Shown here: piece by piece, positions 8,628 through 16,422 of the stretch
How positions within the stretch are numbered: position 1 is the stretch's first letter
How the letters are laid out: the number at the start of each line of letters is the position of its first letter
Assembly (NCBI GenBank): GCA_007117065.1
Contig: SKHI01000044.1
Coordinates: forward strand, 1 to 39,765
Reading direction: 5' to 3'
Origin: Candidatus Woesearchaeota archaeon
GTDB taxonomy: Archaea > Nanobdellota > Nanobdellia > Woesearchaeales > SKIA01
DNA: 39,765 nucleotides
Translations under genes and position numbers: made by a program
The notes under the pieces: model-generated
The model's database searches: none
Told to the model about the DNA's origin: nothing
What the model saw: only the letters and a program-made list of their open reading frames with translations

Positions 8628-9160
8628 TGAAATACTTGTTTGCCATACTTTTTATGGGTTTGCTCTTTGCAATCCCGCCAGCAGATGCAGCGTTCCATTT
8701 TCAAGGCTACAGTAGTGGCCTTGTTCGTTTTGATGGCCCAATGCAAGTCTCTCTCTCAGGTTCTGACTATCGCATTGCTTTCGCTCAAGATCAGCACAAT
8801 ATGCGCTTTTCACATCAAACGCCAACATCTCAATCGGGACTTGCTTTCTCGCGTCCAATAACTGTACAAAATCACTGGCATGAAAATCCCAATCTTAATT
8901 TTAGAACTGTGGAAACAGGTCCTTGGCAACTAGATCGTGCGGGAGCTCACTTTGGTCAATCCCAGTTTGCAGTCAATAGAAATCCTATGGGTGAATTAGG
9001 CTGGTCTGCGAACATAAATAATAATAGGGGGCCTCTTGTCTCGCCAGTTGCGGGCAGAAATGCATTTGCACCACCTGGTAGTCATCCGTTCGCATTCCAA
9101 CCGCGCTCTTCAGTACCGTTTCCATCCACTGGTTCGGCAACTGTGAATACGTGGCGCTAA
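8627..9160 (+). CDS. Small secreted protein, unknown function
   Basis: The 177-aa product carries a Sec signal peptide (MKYLFAILFMGLLFAIPPADA) with a likely cleavage after Ala21. The mature ~155 residues are rich in Phe, Asn, Gln, Gly and Pro, with recurring short FxxxQ/HFxQSQF-type strands and no cysteine. No lipobox is present, so the protein should be released or held by partners. It has its own TATA box at 8597-8604 and lies between two members of the lipoprotein family, which suggests a surface role. I do not recognise the family. Confidence 0.72.
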   Translation: MKYLFAILFMGLLFAIPPADAAFHFQGYSSGLVRFDGPMQVSLSGSDYRIAFAQDQHNMRFSHQTPTSQSGLAFSRPITVQNHWHENPNLNFRTVETGPWQLDRAGAHFGQSQFAVNRNPMGELGWSANINNNRGPLVSPVAGRNAFAPPGSHPFAFQPRSSVPFPSTGSATVNTWR

Positions 9161-9198
9161 AGCAAACATTTAAAAATACTTTTTAACCATATTTGTAT

Positions 9199-10227
9199 AT
9201 GAAATATTACGTAGCTATTGCGTGTACGCTCCTTTTTTTAGCAGCAGGATGTGCTTCCTCTGACGGTAACGATTCAACTTCAGGTCCTTTTGTAGGGGGA
9301 TCTGGTGGCCTTGCAGCAAGTTTTGCTGAGGCAATGCCCCCTCCTGTTGTCTTTGATGACGCTCAAGGCGAGTTTGGAATTGGTATTGTTTTACAAAATA
9401 TTGGTGAAAGTTCTATTGGTCCAGGAACGCTTAATCCCTATGGGCACATAGAGATCATTGGTATAACGCCACAAAATTATGGGTTATTTAGTCAAAGAGA
9501 CTTATTTGTGACTTTTGCGGAAGCCGATGTTGTACTAGAACCTACAAGACGTATTGACGGACGTATAATTCCAGGAGAATCGACTCTTGTATCTTTTGAA
9601 GGTCTGACGTATGTCCCAAACATCTTTGGTGATAAAACTGAGACTATTCGTGCAAATATCTGTTATGAATACAGAACATATGCACAGGGTTCTGTTTGTA
9701 TTAAGGATAATCTTCTTGAGCTTGCAACTGATGATTCGATTTGTTCTTTGTCTGGTGCAAAGCAAGTATCGTCCAGTGCAGCACCTATTCAAGTAAGAAA
9801 CCTGGTCCAGACTCCTGTTGGACGTGATAGAATTCAAGTTACGTTTAATGTTGTTAATGTTGGTGGAGGAAATGTTTACCAGCCCTACAGTTTATCAGGT
9901 CCAGCAGACAGAAGTGCTATTTGTTCACCGTCTGCAGGCGTAAATAGAGCAAGAGATATCATTCATGCTCGCGTAACTCTTGGTGCGTCTAATCTTGGTT
10001 TTGACATATCTTGTCAAGGATTTACTGGTGGAAACGAAGGGTTTGTACGGATGCCACAAGGCAGCGCCACAGTGACATGTACAGTAAACACAAGAGATGT
10101 TGATGCTGGACGTGTTGCTATTGAAAACTTCAATATTGAGTTATTCTACACATACATGCAGTTTATTCAGACACCAATCGTAATTCGTGATACAGAGCTT
10201 GGCTTTGTCGAACCTGGTTTACAATAA
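9199..10227 (+). CDS. Lipoprotein, member 3 of a paralogous surface family
   Basis: The start is the ATG at 9199. A TTG two codons upstream is unlikely, because TTTAAAAATA at 9169-9178 places transcription start near 9199. The 342-aa product has the lipoprotein signal MKYYVAIACTLLFLAAGC. Its mature part repeats the family plan: GIGIVLQNIGESSI, then CYEYRTYAQGSVCIKD, SICSLSG, APIQVRNLVQTPVG, VVNVGGGNVYQP, ISCQGF, VTCTVN and FYTYMQ. It extends about 15 residues past the last shared strand. It has its own promoter and is the last gene of the surface locus. Confidence 0.82.
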   Translation: MKYYVAIACTLLFLAAGCASSDGNDSTSGPFVGGSGGLAASFAEAMPPPVVFDDAQGEFGIGIVLQNIGESSIGPGTLNPYGHIEIIGITPQNYGLFSQRDLFVTFAEADVVLEPTRRIDGRIIPGESTLVSFEGLTYVPNIFGDKTETIRANICYEYRTYAQGSVCIKDNLLELATDDSICSLSGAKQVSSSAAPIQVRNLVQTPVGRDRIQVTFNVVNVGGGNVYQPYSLSGPADRSAICSPSAGVNRARDIIHARVTLGASNLGFDISCQGFTGGNEGFVRMPQGSATVTCTVNTRDVDAGRVAIENFNIELFYTYMQFIQTPIVIRDTELGFVEPGLQ

Positions 10228-10254
10228 TTTCTTTAAAATAAATTTTTTTCTTTA

Positions 10255-11205
10255 TTATTTATGTAGCATAAACTGTGCGAGAAGTGCTTCAAGTTGCACA
10301 AATTCGTCACTACCTTCCACAATTCTAAATTCTGCCTCTCCACATGCGCGCACGAGAACAAGTTTTTGCTCATCACTTGCTTCAACATCCCATATGATTG
10401 ATTGTAATTGAGTGATCACATCTATTCCGCTCATACCATAGGAGAGCATTGTTTTAAGAAGGAGGTCTCTTGCTTGAATAAACATGTTTTGTTGTGCAAG
10501 TTGTAATACTTGTTTTAATTCTTCAGGTTTAGCAAGGGATGCCATTTGATGAATTGCTTCAACAGTAAATGTTTGTTGATGTGTAGCAACTGCTTGCATA
10601 ATGTTTTCTAGTCTTCGCACATCTCCTTTGCTTACGGTGAATAGTGCTTCTTTTACCTCCTCCGAGATAGCTATTTGTTCCTGCGAGGCAATACCTTCTA
10701 TTATGGCGTATACATCTTCTTTTTGTAATGGTTTAAATTTAAAAACAGCACATCTACTCTGTATAGGGTCTATTATTTTTGATGCATAATTGCAACTGAG
10801 GATAAAACGACAGCTAGAAGTATATTTTTCCATCGTTCTTCTCAGTGCTTGCTGAGCTTCTTTTGTCAGTGCATCTGCTTCATCAAGATAAATTATTTTA
10901 AAAGGTACCGTAGATATGCTTTTTGTTCGTGCAAAGTCTTTTATGGTGTTTCGTACAATATCAATTCCTCGTTCATCAGAGGCGTTTAATTCAAGCGTAT
11001 TCTCTTTCCAGACTGTTCCAAACAATGTCTTTGCGATTACCACTGAAAGTGTTGTTTTTCCCACTCCTGCTGGTCCGGTAAACAACAGGTGCGGAAGATT
11101 TTTGGCTTCAACAAACCCTCGGACAACGCGTACGATTTCTTGCTGTCCTGATATCTCATCAAAGGTTTGAGGGCGATATTTTTCAGTCCAGATAGTCGTA
11201 TTCAT
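10255..11205 (-). CDS. rfcS: Replication factor C small subunit (clamp loader)
   Basis: This 316-aa AAA+ ATPase loads PCNA at primer-template junctions, as several copies with one RFC large subunit (not in this window). Visible motifs are the N-terminal RFC box WTEKYRP, Walker A GPAGVGKT (residues 44-51), Walker B IIYLDEADAL, and sensor 1/SRC around FILSCNYASKIIDPIQSRC. The C-terminal collar helices end at FMLHK. The length is typical. It follows a PRC-barrel gene by 17 nt on the same strand and probably shares its transcript. The partner clamp gene is at 30775. Confidence 0.95.
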   Translation of the reverse strand: MNTTIWTEKYRPQTFDEISGQQEIVRVVRGFVEAKNLPHLLFTGPAGVGKTTLSVVIAKTLFGTVWKENTLELNASDERGIDIVRNTIKDFARTKSISTVPFKIIYLDEADALTKEAQQALRRTMEKYTSSCRFILSCNYASKIIDPIQSRCAVFKFKPLQKEDVYAIIEGIASQEQIAISEEVKEALFTVSKGDVRRLENIMQAVATHQQTFTVEAIHQMASLAKPEELKQVLQLAQQNMFIQARDLLLKTMLSYGMSGIDVITQLQSIIWDVEASDEQKLVLVRACGEAEFRIVEGSDEFVQLEALLAQFMLHK

Positions 11206-11222
11206 AGAATGTGCTGATAGTA

Positions 11223-11510
11223 TTAAATGATGTCTTCTTCAGCAATTACCATGAAATCTCCCATTGCAATAACTGCAGAAAAGGGGATGAGAAGTTGTCC
11301 TTCTTTACTTCTTTCAAGGTCTAATTTTTCAGTATATGTAGTAGGATTTGAAAGTACCAGGTGTATGAGTTCTCCTGTTCTTGATTCAAAAATAATATCT
11401 CCTGCTTCACCAAAACGTTTTCCAGTTTTTGAAACAACTGTTTTTCCTATGAGCTGCTTAGAAAATCTTTTTTCATCGTTTTTAATTTCTTTGCGTGAAT
11501 CTAATGACAT
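11223..11510 (-). CDS. PRC-barrel domain protein
   Basis: Starting at the ATG at 11510, the 95-aa protein has a PRC-barrel signature: LIGKTVVSKTGKRFGEAGDI, a middle ELIHLVLS strand, and a C-terminal LLIPFSAVIAMGDFMVI. The open frame extends 48 codons further upstream, but TTTAAATA at about 11533-11541 puts the transcription start at this ATG. PRC-barrels are small beta-barrel adaptors found in photosynthetic reaction centres, RimM-type RNA-processing proteins and many archaeal small proteins. A specific partner cannot be deduced. It precedes rfcS in the same direction and diverges from the PAN gene. A second PRC-barrel gene lies at 23598. Confidence 0.82.
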   Translation of the reverse strand: MSLDSRKEIKNDEKRFSKQLIGKTVVSKTGKRFGEAGDIIFESRTGELIHLVLSNPTTYTEKLDLERSKEGQLLIPFSAVIAMGDFMVIAEEDII

Positions 11511-11616
11511 GTACTGTATCAATATGTTTAGGTATTTAAAGGTTATTATTTGTTTTTTTATGTCTATAGTTGTTTTGTAGCTAATGTTTTTAAATGACGC
11601 TTTATTATCGGCATAT

Positions 11617-12777
11617 ATGGGAGATGTTAATAAAGAAGATCTTGAAAAAGTCATGTATGATTATACAGTAAACACTGCAGAGCTGGAAGAAGAAAATCAA
11701 TTGTTACGTCAAACAATAAAGCAACTTCGCTCCGAGGTTGAACGCTATAGGGTTCCTCCACTAATGGTGTGTGAGTTGTGCGAACAATCAAGTGAAGGTT
11801 GGATCATAAAAATTCCTAATGGAAATAAATTTTTTACTCTTGCAGCTCCTGAATGTACCGATCTTGTCTCAGGAGATACGGTTTTGTGTGAGCAAAAAAA
11901 TTTGACTATTCTGAAGAAAATTAATGCGGACAAGAAGTTTAATGTTGAGCAGTTTACTATTATCACAAAACCTTCAATCACCTTTGCAGATATCGGAGGT
12001 TTAAGTGAGCAAATTACGGAGATCCAAGAAGTTGTCGAGCTTCCTCTCAAAAAGCCTGAATTATTTAACAAATTAGGTATACAGCCTCCCAAAGGTGTTT
12101 TATTGTATGGTGAGCCAGGTACAGGAAAAACGCTACTTGCAAAAGCTGTTGCGAATGCTTCAGATGCTACATTTATCGAAGTTGTTGGCAGTGAGCTTGT
12201 ACAAAAATTTATTGGCGAAGGAGCAAAACAAATAAAAGAAATTTTTCAACTTGCTCGAGAACGCGCGCCTGCAATAGTGTTCATTGATGAGATTGATGCA
12301 CTAGCTAGTAAACGTATTGAGATCGGTACCAGTGGTGAACGCGAAGTTCAGCGAACATTTATGCAGTTACTTGCTGAGTTAGATGGATTTAAACCCCTGG
12401 GTAATATTAAAATTATTGCTGCGACGAATAGAAAGGACATTCTTGATCCTGCTATCGTTCGACCAGGGAGATTCGACAGACTTATACACATACCTAAACC
12501 CGATATTAACGGCATAAAAACCATTTTTGGCATCCATACAGCATCTATGTCCTTAGATAAAGATGTTGATGTTGCAGTGCTTGCTGAGCGCATTTCTAAA
12601 GAAAAGTTCTCTGGTGCAAGTATTCGTAATGTATGTACCGAGGCAGGATATCTTGCTATTCGTGAGGACAGAGTAACGGTTTCTCAACAAGATTTCGAGA
12701 CTGCTATAACAAAGATAATTAAGTCTCAACAGGAATCAGAAGAGGATGCTGCTGATTTCTTACCGATGTTTGGTTAA
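11617..12777 (+). CDS. pan: Proteasome-activating nucleotidase (PAN), AAA ATPase
   Basis: PAN is the hexameric ATPase that unfolds substrates and feeds them to the archaeal 20S proteasome. From the N-terminus the protein (386 aa from this start) has a coiled coil (about 10-45), an OB domain (about 48-105) beginning RVPPLMV, and an AAA domain. The AAA domain has Walker A GEPGTGKT (165-172), pore loop KFIGEGA, Walker B IVFIDEIDAL and the arginine-finger segment RPGRFDR. I prefer this ATG because TTTTTAAAT at 11587-11595 lies about 26 nt upstream. An in-frame ATG at 11584 would add 11 residues. The last three residues are Met-Phe-Gly where PAN usually ends hydrophobic-Tyr-X. The 3' end overlaps the convergent trm5 gene by 18 nt. 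Confidence 0.93.
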   Translation: MGDVNKEDLEKVMYDYTVNTAELEEENQLLRQTIKQLRSEVERYRVPPLMVCELCEQSSEGWIIKIPNGNKFFTLAAPECTDLVSGDTVLCEQKNLTILKKINADKKFNVEQFTIITKPSITFADIGGLSEQITEIQEVVELPLKKPELFNKLGIQPPKGVLLYGEPGTGKTLLAKAVANASDATFIEVVGSELVQKFIGEGAKQIKEIFQLARERAPAIVFIDEIDALASKRIEIGTSGEREVQRTFMQLLAELDGFKPLGNIKIIAATNRKDILDPAIVRPGRFDRLIHIPKPDINGIKTIFGIHTASMSLDKDVDVAVLAERISKEKFSGASIRNVCTEAGYLAIREDRVTVSQQDFETAITKIIKSQQESEEDAADFLPMFG

Positions 12778-13563
12778 GTCTATGCAATACCTATGAACTG
12801 CAGGGTTATAACTTCCACATCTGTGTATGCTGTAGGTGCATGAATACGTTTTTGCGATGTGTTTAGCTTTTTCTTCAATCTCTTCTTCTGTGCTAAAGCA
12901 GTACAGATGTATTGTAGCTTGCTCTGTTGTTGCACTATATGCGATATCTAAAAATTCTTCTGCAGTATGTGGGAGTGGCATAATTATTCTTGTAAACAAT
13001 CCAAGTGTCGGCAGTAGTACTCGGGCATCGCCTGTAAAGGAGTGTGCGTTTGTAAGTTTATTTCGATGAATATTTTTTTGCTCATACGCAGAAGCGTCTT
13101 TATTGAGTTCTATTCCGATAACTTCCCGTGCTGGTGTATGTTTTGCAAGCAGTATGGTATATGGTCCCACTCCACTAAACAGTACAGCTATTCGTTCTTC
13201 TGTATCTACGAGCCGAGCTATGCGTAATCGTTCATTTTGACTGCGTATAGAATAGTATGTCTTATTTATATCTAAAAAGAGTTCTATGCCGTTTTCTTTT
13301 GCTATTGTTTCAGTTCTGTTTTCTCCCGCAAGCCATTCGTATGTTTGTATACGCAGTTCTCCCTCGTGCTGACTTGCTTTCCGTACTACAACTGCTATTG
13401 GTTTGTGCGCAGCGAGTAGTTGTTGAGCTATTTGTTGCATATATGGTCGTATTTCTTCTTCCAACTCGAGTATTGCAATGTCGCCTACTATGTCAAAACT
13501 GCTTTTTATTCTTCCTCTTTTCTCTGCAGGTACTATGCTGTATATAATGTCTTTAAGTTTCAT
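12760..13563 (-). CDS. trm5: tRNA (guanine37-N1)-methyltransferase Trm5-like
   Basis: The 267-aa protein matches archaeal Trm5/Taw2-type enzymes, which use S-adenosylmethionine to modify G37 next to the anticodon. Features are a beta-rich N-terminal part with SFDIVGDIAILEL (about residues 22-34), then a Rossmann methyltransferase with LFSGVGPYTILLA and EVIGIELNKDA. The motif RIIMPLPHTAEEFLDIA lies in the region where Trm5 has its N/M-x-L-P segment. A Taw2-like wyosine enzyme is a possible alternative, but the short length favours Trm5. I choose the ATG at 13563; a longer frame starts at 13587 inside fen1. It follows fen1 by 7 nt in one operon. Confidence 0.82.
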   Translation of the reverse strand: MKLKDIIYSIVPAEKRGRIKSSFDIVGDIAILELEEEIRPYMQQIAQQLLAAHKPIAVVVRKASQHEGELRIQTYEWLAGENRTETIAKENGIELFLDINKTYYSIRSQNERLRIARLVDTEERIAVLFSGVGPYTILLAKHTPAREVIGIELNKDASAYEQKNIHRNKLTNAHSFTGDARVLLPTLGLFTRIIMPLPHTAEEFLDIAYSATTEQATIHLYCFSTEEEIEEKAKHIAKTYSCTYSIHRCGSYNPAVHRYCIDLTKHR

Positions 13564-13570
13564 TTTTTTA

Positions 13571-14590
13571 TTAAAAAAATTCCGCAAGTCCTTTTTGGCT
13601 ACTTCGTGTTTGTATTCGTTCTATAGATTGTTGCACTCTTTGTGGATTAAATTCAAATCGTTTGACAAGCAGGTCGTGTATGTATTGCTCGTCAATATTT
13701 TTTTGTGTTGTTGTATATGTTTCTGTTACTGGCATGTCTGCTAAGGTATTGTACACGTCTTGATATGTATATTCGCTTTTCCAACCAATGTCTGCAAAAA
13801 GTGCGTCCATATCTTCGCCGTGTTCTTTTATTTTCATAAGTCCTTTTTTTGGACCTAGACCTTGAATGCCTCCAATGTTAAAGTCTGTTCCTATGATCAT
13901 GCCAAGCAGAATGAGCTGTTTTTGCGTGATGTGTAAGCGTTTTAATTCTTCTTCTAGCACTATTATTTCTGGTTCTATTTGTATATATCCATAACTTCCA
14001 GGTCTTTTTCTTTTTCCACTAATTCCCAGGTTGCGTATGAGTTTTGGCGTCCCAAAGAGAAGAGAGTCATAATCTTGACTTGCGCTATAATCTGCATCTC
14101 CTCTTTGTACGATGTATGCTGCTTGTGCTTCTGCCTCTGAGGGTGCTTGTATCCACGGTATTCCTAATGCTGTAAGAAGCTCTTTACTTTCTGATATGAT
14201 GTCTGCTGTTAATTGTACTGTTCTTCCAGCATATTTTTTCATTTGTTCGCCGTCTTGTTCTTGTATGGCTTGGGCATATTTTTTTTGTGCTTCTTCTTTT
14301 AGTTCTTTTCTTCGTTCTCGTTCAGCTCTTTTTAATTCAGGCGGTGTACCATCATAGATGAATATAGGTTTAATATTATGTTCAAGCATGTTTGTGCAGC
14401 GAGCAAGTAAGCCTACAAGATGGCTGGTGATGTTTCCTTTACTGTTCTTTAGCGGCGTTCCATCTTGCATACGTATGGTAGTAAGAAATTGATATAACAT
14501 GTTGAATGCATCAATAGCTATTCTTTTGTGGGCGAGTTGTTCATAACTTGTTTTTTTTGTTTCAAACAAGTCTTTTAGTTTAACTCCCAA
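13571..14590 (-). CDS. fen1: Flap endonuclease FEN1
   Basis: FEN1 removes 5' flaps during Okazaki-fragment maturation and repair. The 339-aa protein starts with a TTG codon (MGVKLKDL) and shows the N- and I-domain acidic active-site residues: IAIDAFN, IFIYDGTPP, APSEAEAQAAY, SASQDYDSLLF and GTDFN. The helix-hairpin-helix IQGLGPKKGL contacts DNA. The C-terminus ends QKGLAEFF, a PCNA-interacting PIP box of the form QxxLxxFF, matching the PCNA gene at 30775. The start overlaps the upstream gene by 11 nt and trm5 follows by 7 nt, so all three are probably cotranscribed. Confidence 0.95.
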   Translation of the reverse strand: MGVKLKDLFETKKTSYEQLAHKRIAIDAFNMLYQFLTTIRMQDGTPLKNSKGNITSHLVGLLARCTNMLEHNIKPIFIYDGTPPELKRAERERRKELKEEAQKKYAQAIQEQDGEQMKKYAGRTVQLTADIISESKELLTALGIPWIQAPSEAEAQAAYIVQRGDADYSASQDYDSLLFGTPKLIRNLGISGKRKRPGSYGYIQIEPEIIVLEEELKRLHITQKQLILLGMIIGTDFNIGGIQGLGPKKGLMKIKEHGEDMDALFADIGWKSEYTYQDVYNTLADMPVTETYTTTQKNIDEQYIHDLLVKRFEFNPQRVQQSIERIQTRSSQKGLAEFF

Positions 14591-15530
14591 TTTCTTTCAC
14601 CGTTATTTCTTGTAATTCTTCTGCTTCTTGTGCTTTTTGAGTTACTTTTCCTGTCGTAAGATATATTGCGGGAAGGAAGTGTTTTTTTGCTTGTAATATG
14701 GCGCTTGCAAGGTCTCCATCATTACTTTGTTTTTTATTTTTTGCTTTGATAAAAAAAGTTACTAATCCAATGGCTGTAGGTATTAATCCTATGATATCTA
14801 ATTCGCTATTTCTTCGCACCTCAGTTATTTTTTGTATGCGTATATTGTTTTCTTTACAATACGTCTTTATTTCTGAACTAAATTCTGAATCTGGTTGCGT
14901 TTCAAGACGTGCTTGGTCTGTTACAAGAGCGGGTTTCTCTTTAGTTTCCTGTTTTTTCGTATGTTTGTTATTTTCTGAAATTGTTTGCGTTACGTCTTTT
15001 TCTCCTTCTGTTTCTTGTGCTGATTTTTGTATTTCCGCCAGTTCTTGTTGTCTCATCGGACGAATCTGCTCTTCTGTTGTTTTTCCAGTGAGTATTTCGC
15101 GTATTTTTTTTTGTGCTTCTTCTGGGCTTACCAGATAGTATTTGTAGAAGAGTTCTTCTCCTTGTTTTGTTTCTACGCGCAGGGGTGTTGCGAAGTCTTT
15201 TATTTGTGAGAGGCTTACTCGTGTGAGTGGATCTTGCTCCTGTGCGCGCAGTATTCTTTTTTCTTGTAAGAGTTGGGCTGTCCTTCTATCTTTTTCATTC
15301 AGATGTTGTATCAACTGTTCTAGCTTTTCGCGTTGTTCTATAGTATATGCAAACATGCTTGTTCCCAGTTGCAGGTGTGTAAAGCGTATTTTTTGTTCGT
15401 GTTTTAATGTAGACAGATAGACGTTTATCATTGTCGCATCTGGTTGCTGGAGTAATTGTTTTATTTTATTTGCAATGATTGGTCCATGCCTTTTCACTAT
15501 ATCAAAGACTTCTTCTGCTGTTATGTTCAT
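14580..15530 (-). CDS. Winged-helix protein with C-terminal restriction-nuclease-like domain
   Basis: I do not recognise a named family for this 316-aa protein. The first ~70 residues look like a winged helix (AEEVFDIVKRHG, then IKQLLQQPDATMINVYLSTL), followed by a second DNA-binding-like segment and a charged linker (about 165-215). The last ~90 residues have the outline of a PD-(D/E)xK fold: RRNSELDIIGLIPTAIG, then FFIKAKNKK, then IYLTTGKVT. The usual E-x-K is K-A-K here, so the domain may be non-catalytic or my placement may be off. The ATG at 15530 has a GAGG Shine-Dalgarno site about 7 nt ahead. It is the first gene of an operon with fen1 and trm5, which suggests a DNA repair or replication role. 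Confidence 0.75.
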   Translation of the reverse strand: MNITAEEVFDIVKRHGPIIANKIKQLLQQPDATMINVYLSTLKHEQKIRFTHLQLGTSMFAYTIEQREKLEQLIQHLNEKDRRTAQLLQEKRILRAQEQDPLTRVSLSQIKDFATPLRVETKQGEELFYKYYLVSPEEAQKKIREILTGKTTEEQIRPMRQQELAEIQKSAQETEGEKDVTQTISENNKHTKKQETKEKPALVTDQARLETQPDSEFSSEIKTYCKENNIRIQKITEVRRNSELDIIGLIPTAIGLVTFFIKAKNKKQSNDGDLASAILQAKKHFLPAIYLTTGKVTQKAQEAEELQEITVKEIGS

Positions 15531-15566
15531 AGTTCCTCAAATGCGCTATAGGTTGTTTGTTCGTAA

Positions 15567-15580
15567 TCCTTATATATGTT
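15567..15580. promoter_or_regulatory. TATA box between divergent genes
   Basis: CTTATATATG at 15569-15578 is about 25 nt before the GTG at 15598 on the plus strand. Read the other way, it gives a ~17-nt leader carrying a GAGG site for the minus-strand gene starting at 15530. This position is the reason for preferring GTG 15598 over the upstream ATG at 15541, which lies before the box. Confidence 0.5.
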
Positions 15581-15597
15581 TGTATATCAGTCATGTA

Positions 15598-16026
15598 GTG
15601 AATACAAAGGTACTTCTTGTTGTTGTAGGTTCTTTTCTTGCAGTGTTATTTTTCTTCATCCTCGTATTGCCCTTATTCTCGTTTACTTCTATTTCACCCA
15701 TAAACATGGTTCCTGAGCACTGTAGTGTATCGTCTGAATTTGTATGTGTTCACACGTATGGCTCCGATTCCCTATTGTTAATCGAACTACGTTCTCGATT
15801 ACAGGATACTGCGTCTTTAGAATCGTTTTCTTTATCTGTTGACGATAATTTTGTCTCTTGTGATTTCGAGTCCAGTTCACTTACTTCACACCAAAGCATT
15901 CTTATTTCTTGTAACTTGACTTTGTTTTCATTTGAGTATGCTCGTTTGCCCTTTACGTTTACGTATACTTTGGAGGGTGGTTCGTTTCTGCGCGAAGCAT
16001 CAGGAGAAGTATTTATTCGTGTATAG
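15598..16026 (+). CDS. Single-pass secreted/pilin-like protein, unknown function
   Basis: With the GTG start at 15598, the 142-aa product has a two-residue polar start (MNTK), a hydrophobic helix of about 24 residues, and an exported domain. That domain has four cysteines in two pairs (PEHC...FVC and VSC...ISC) and a beta-rich C-terminus ending FTYTLEGGSFLREASG-EVFIRV. This layout resembles small pilin-like or surface proteins common in DPANN genomes, but no prepilin peptidase motif is clear. An ATG at 15541 would add a 19-residue basic extension, which the TATA box position argues against. Nothing nearby gives a function. Confidence 0.65.
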   Translation: MNTKVLLVVVGSFLAVLFFFILVLPLFSFTSISPINMVPEHCSVSSEFVCVHTYGSDSLLLIELRSRLQDTASLESFSLSVDDNFVSCDFESSSLTSHQSILISCNLTLFSFEYARLPFTFTYTLEGGSFLREASGEVFIRV

Positions 16027-16148
16027 TTGCACAGAATTTTTTTATGTTTCGTTCAGAAAGTATTTTGCATTTCTTTATGGTATGGATGAAAAAGCACCTT
16101 CATAATTCATAAAGTTTATATTCTGATTGTTAGCTTATGTGCGCGTAT

Positions 16149-16172
16149 ATTGTACGGTTTATTCCATACAAT
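16149..16172 (+). promoter_or_regulatory. Inverted repeat/hairpin in the leader of the 22-aa peptide gene
   Basis: ATTGTACGG (16149-16157) and CCATACAAT (16164-16172) pair with one C-A mismatch around a 6-nt loop. The hairpin ends 4 nt before the GGAG ribosome-binding site at 16177-16180. It could be an operator or an mRNA structure controlling ribosome access. A TATA-like TTTATATTC lies upstream near 16112. Confidence 0.45.
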
Positions 16173-16187
16173 ATTTGGAGAATACCT

Positions 16188-16256
16188 ATGCCGGCAAAAA
16201 AAGCGGCTGCAGCAAAAAAACCTGCAGCAAAAGCACCTGCTAAGAAGAAAAAATAA
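16188..16256 (+). CDS. 22-residue Lys/Ala/Pro basic peptide, histone-H1-tail-like
   Basis: This short gene encodes a 22-aa peptide composed only of Met, Pro, Ala and Lys, starting MPAKKAAAAKK and ending APAKKKK. A GGAG Shine-Dalgarno site at 16177-16180 is 7 nt before the ATG. Such Ala/Lys peptides resemble the tails of histone H1-like or HU-extension proteins and could bind nucleic acid, but this is composition, not homology. The clean stop and well-spaced ribosome site argue for a real gene. A similar Lys-rich tail closes the protein encoded at 23975. Confidence 0.55.
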   Translation: MPAKKAAAAKKPAAKAPAKKKK

Positions 16257-16287
16257 ACTTGTTCTTAGAAAATATTTTTTTAGTTTG

Positions 16288-16370
16288 TTTTATGGTCTCG
16301 TCCACTTAATCTCATAGTATGTTACGCTTCCTTCATCGTCTACTATTCCCATCATTAGGCGCTTTTTTGT
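16288..16370 (-). pseudogene. 83-bp duplicated copy of the endA 3' end (remnant)
   Basis: This segment is base-for-base identical to 17922-18004, the last 26 codons and stop of endA. It is in the same orientation, offset by 1634 bp. Outside the 83 bp the two flanks differ, so no start or further coding sequence is present. It lies downstream of the transporter gene stop. It is a direct repeat that could be a recombination or integration scar. Confidence 0.9.
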
Positions 16371-16422
16371 TTCTTTTGGCTATTTATGTCTTGTGGTTGG
16401 AAAAATTATTTTTTTGTTTTGT

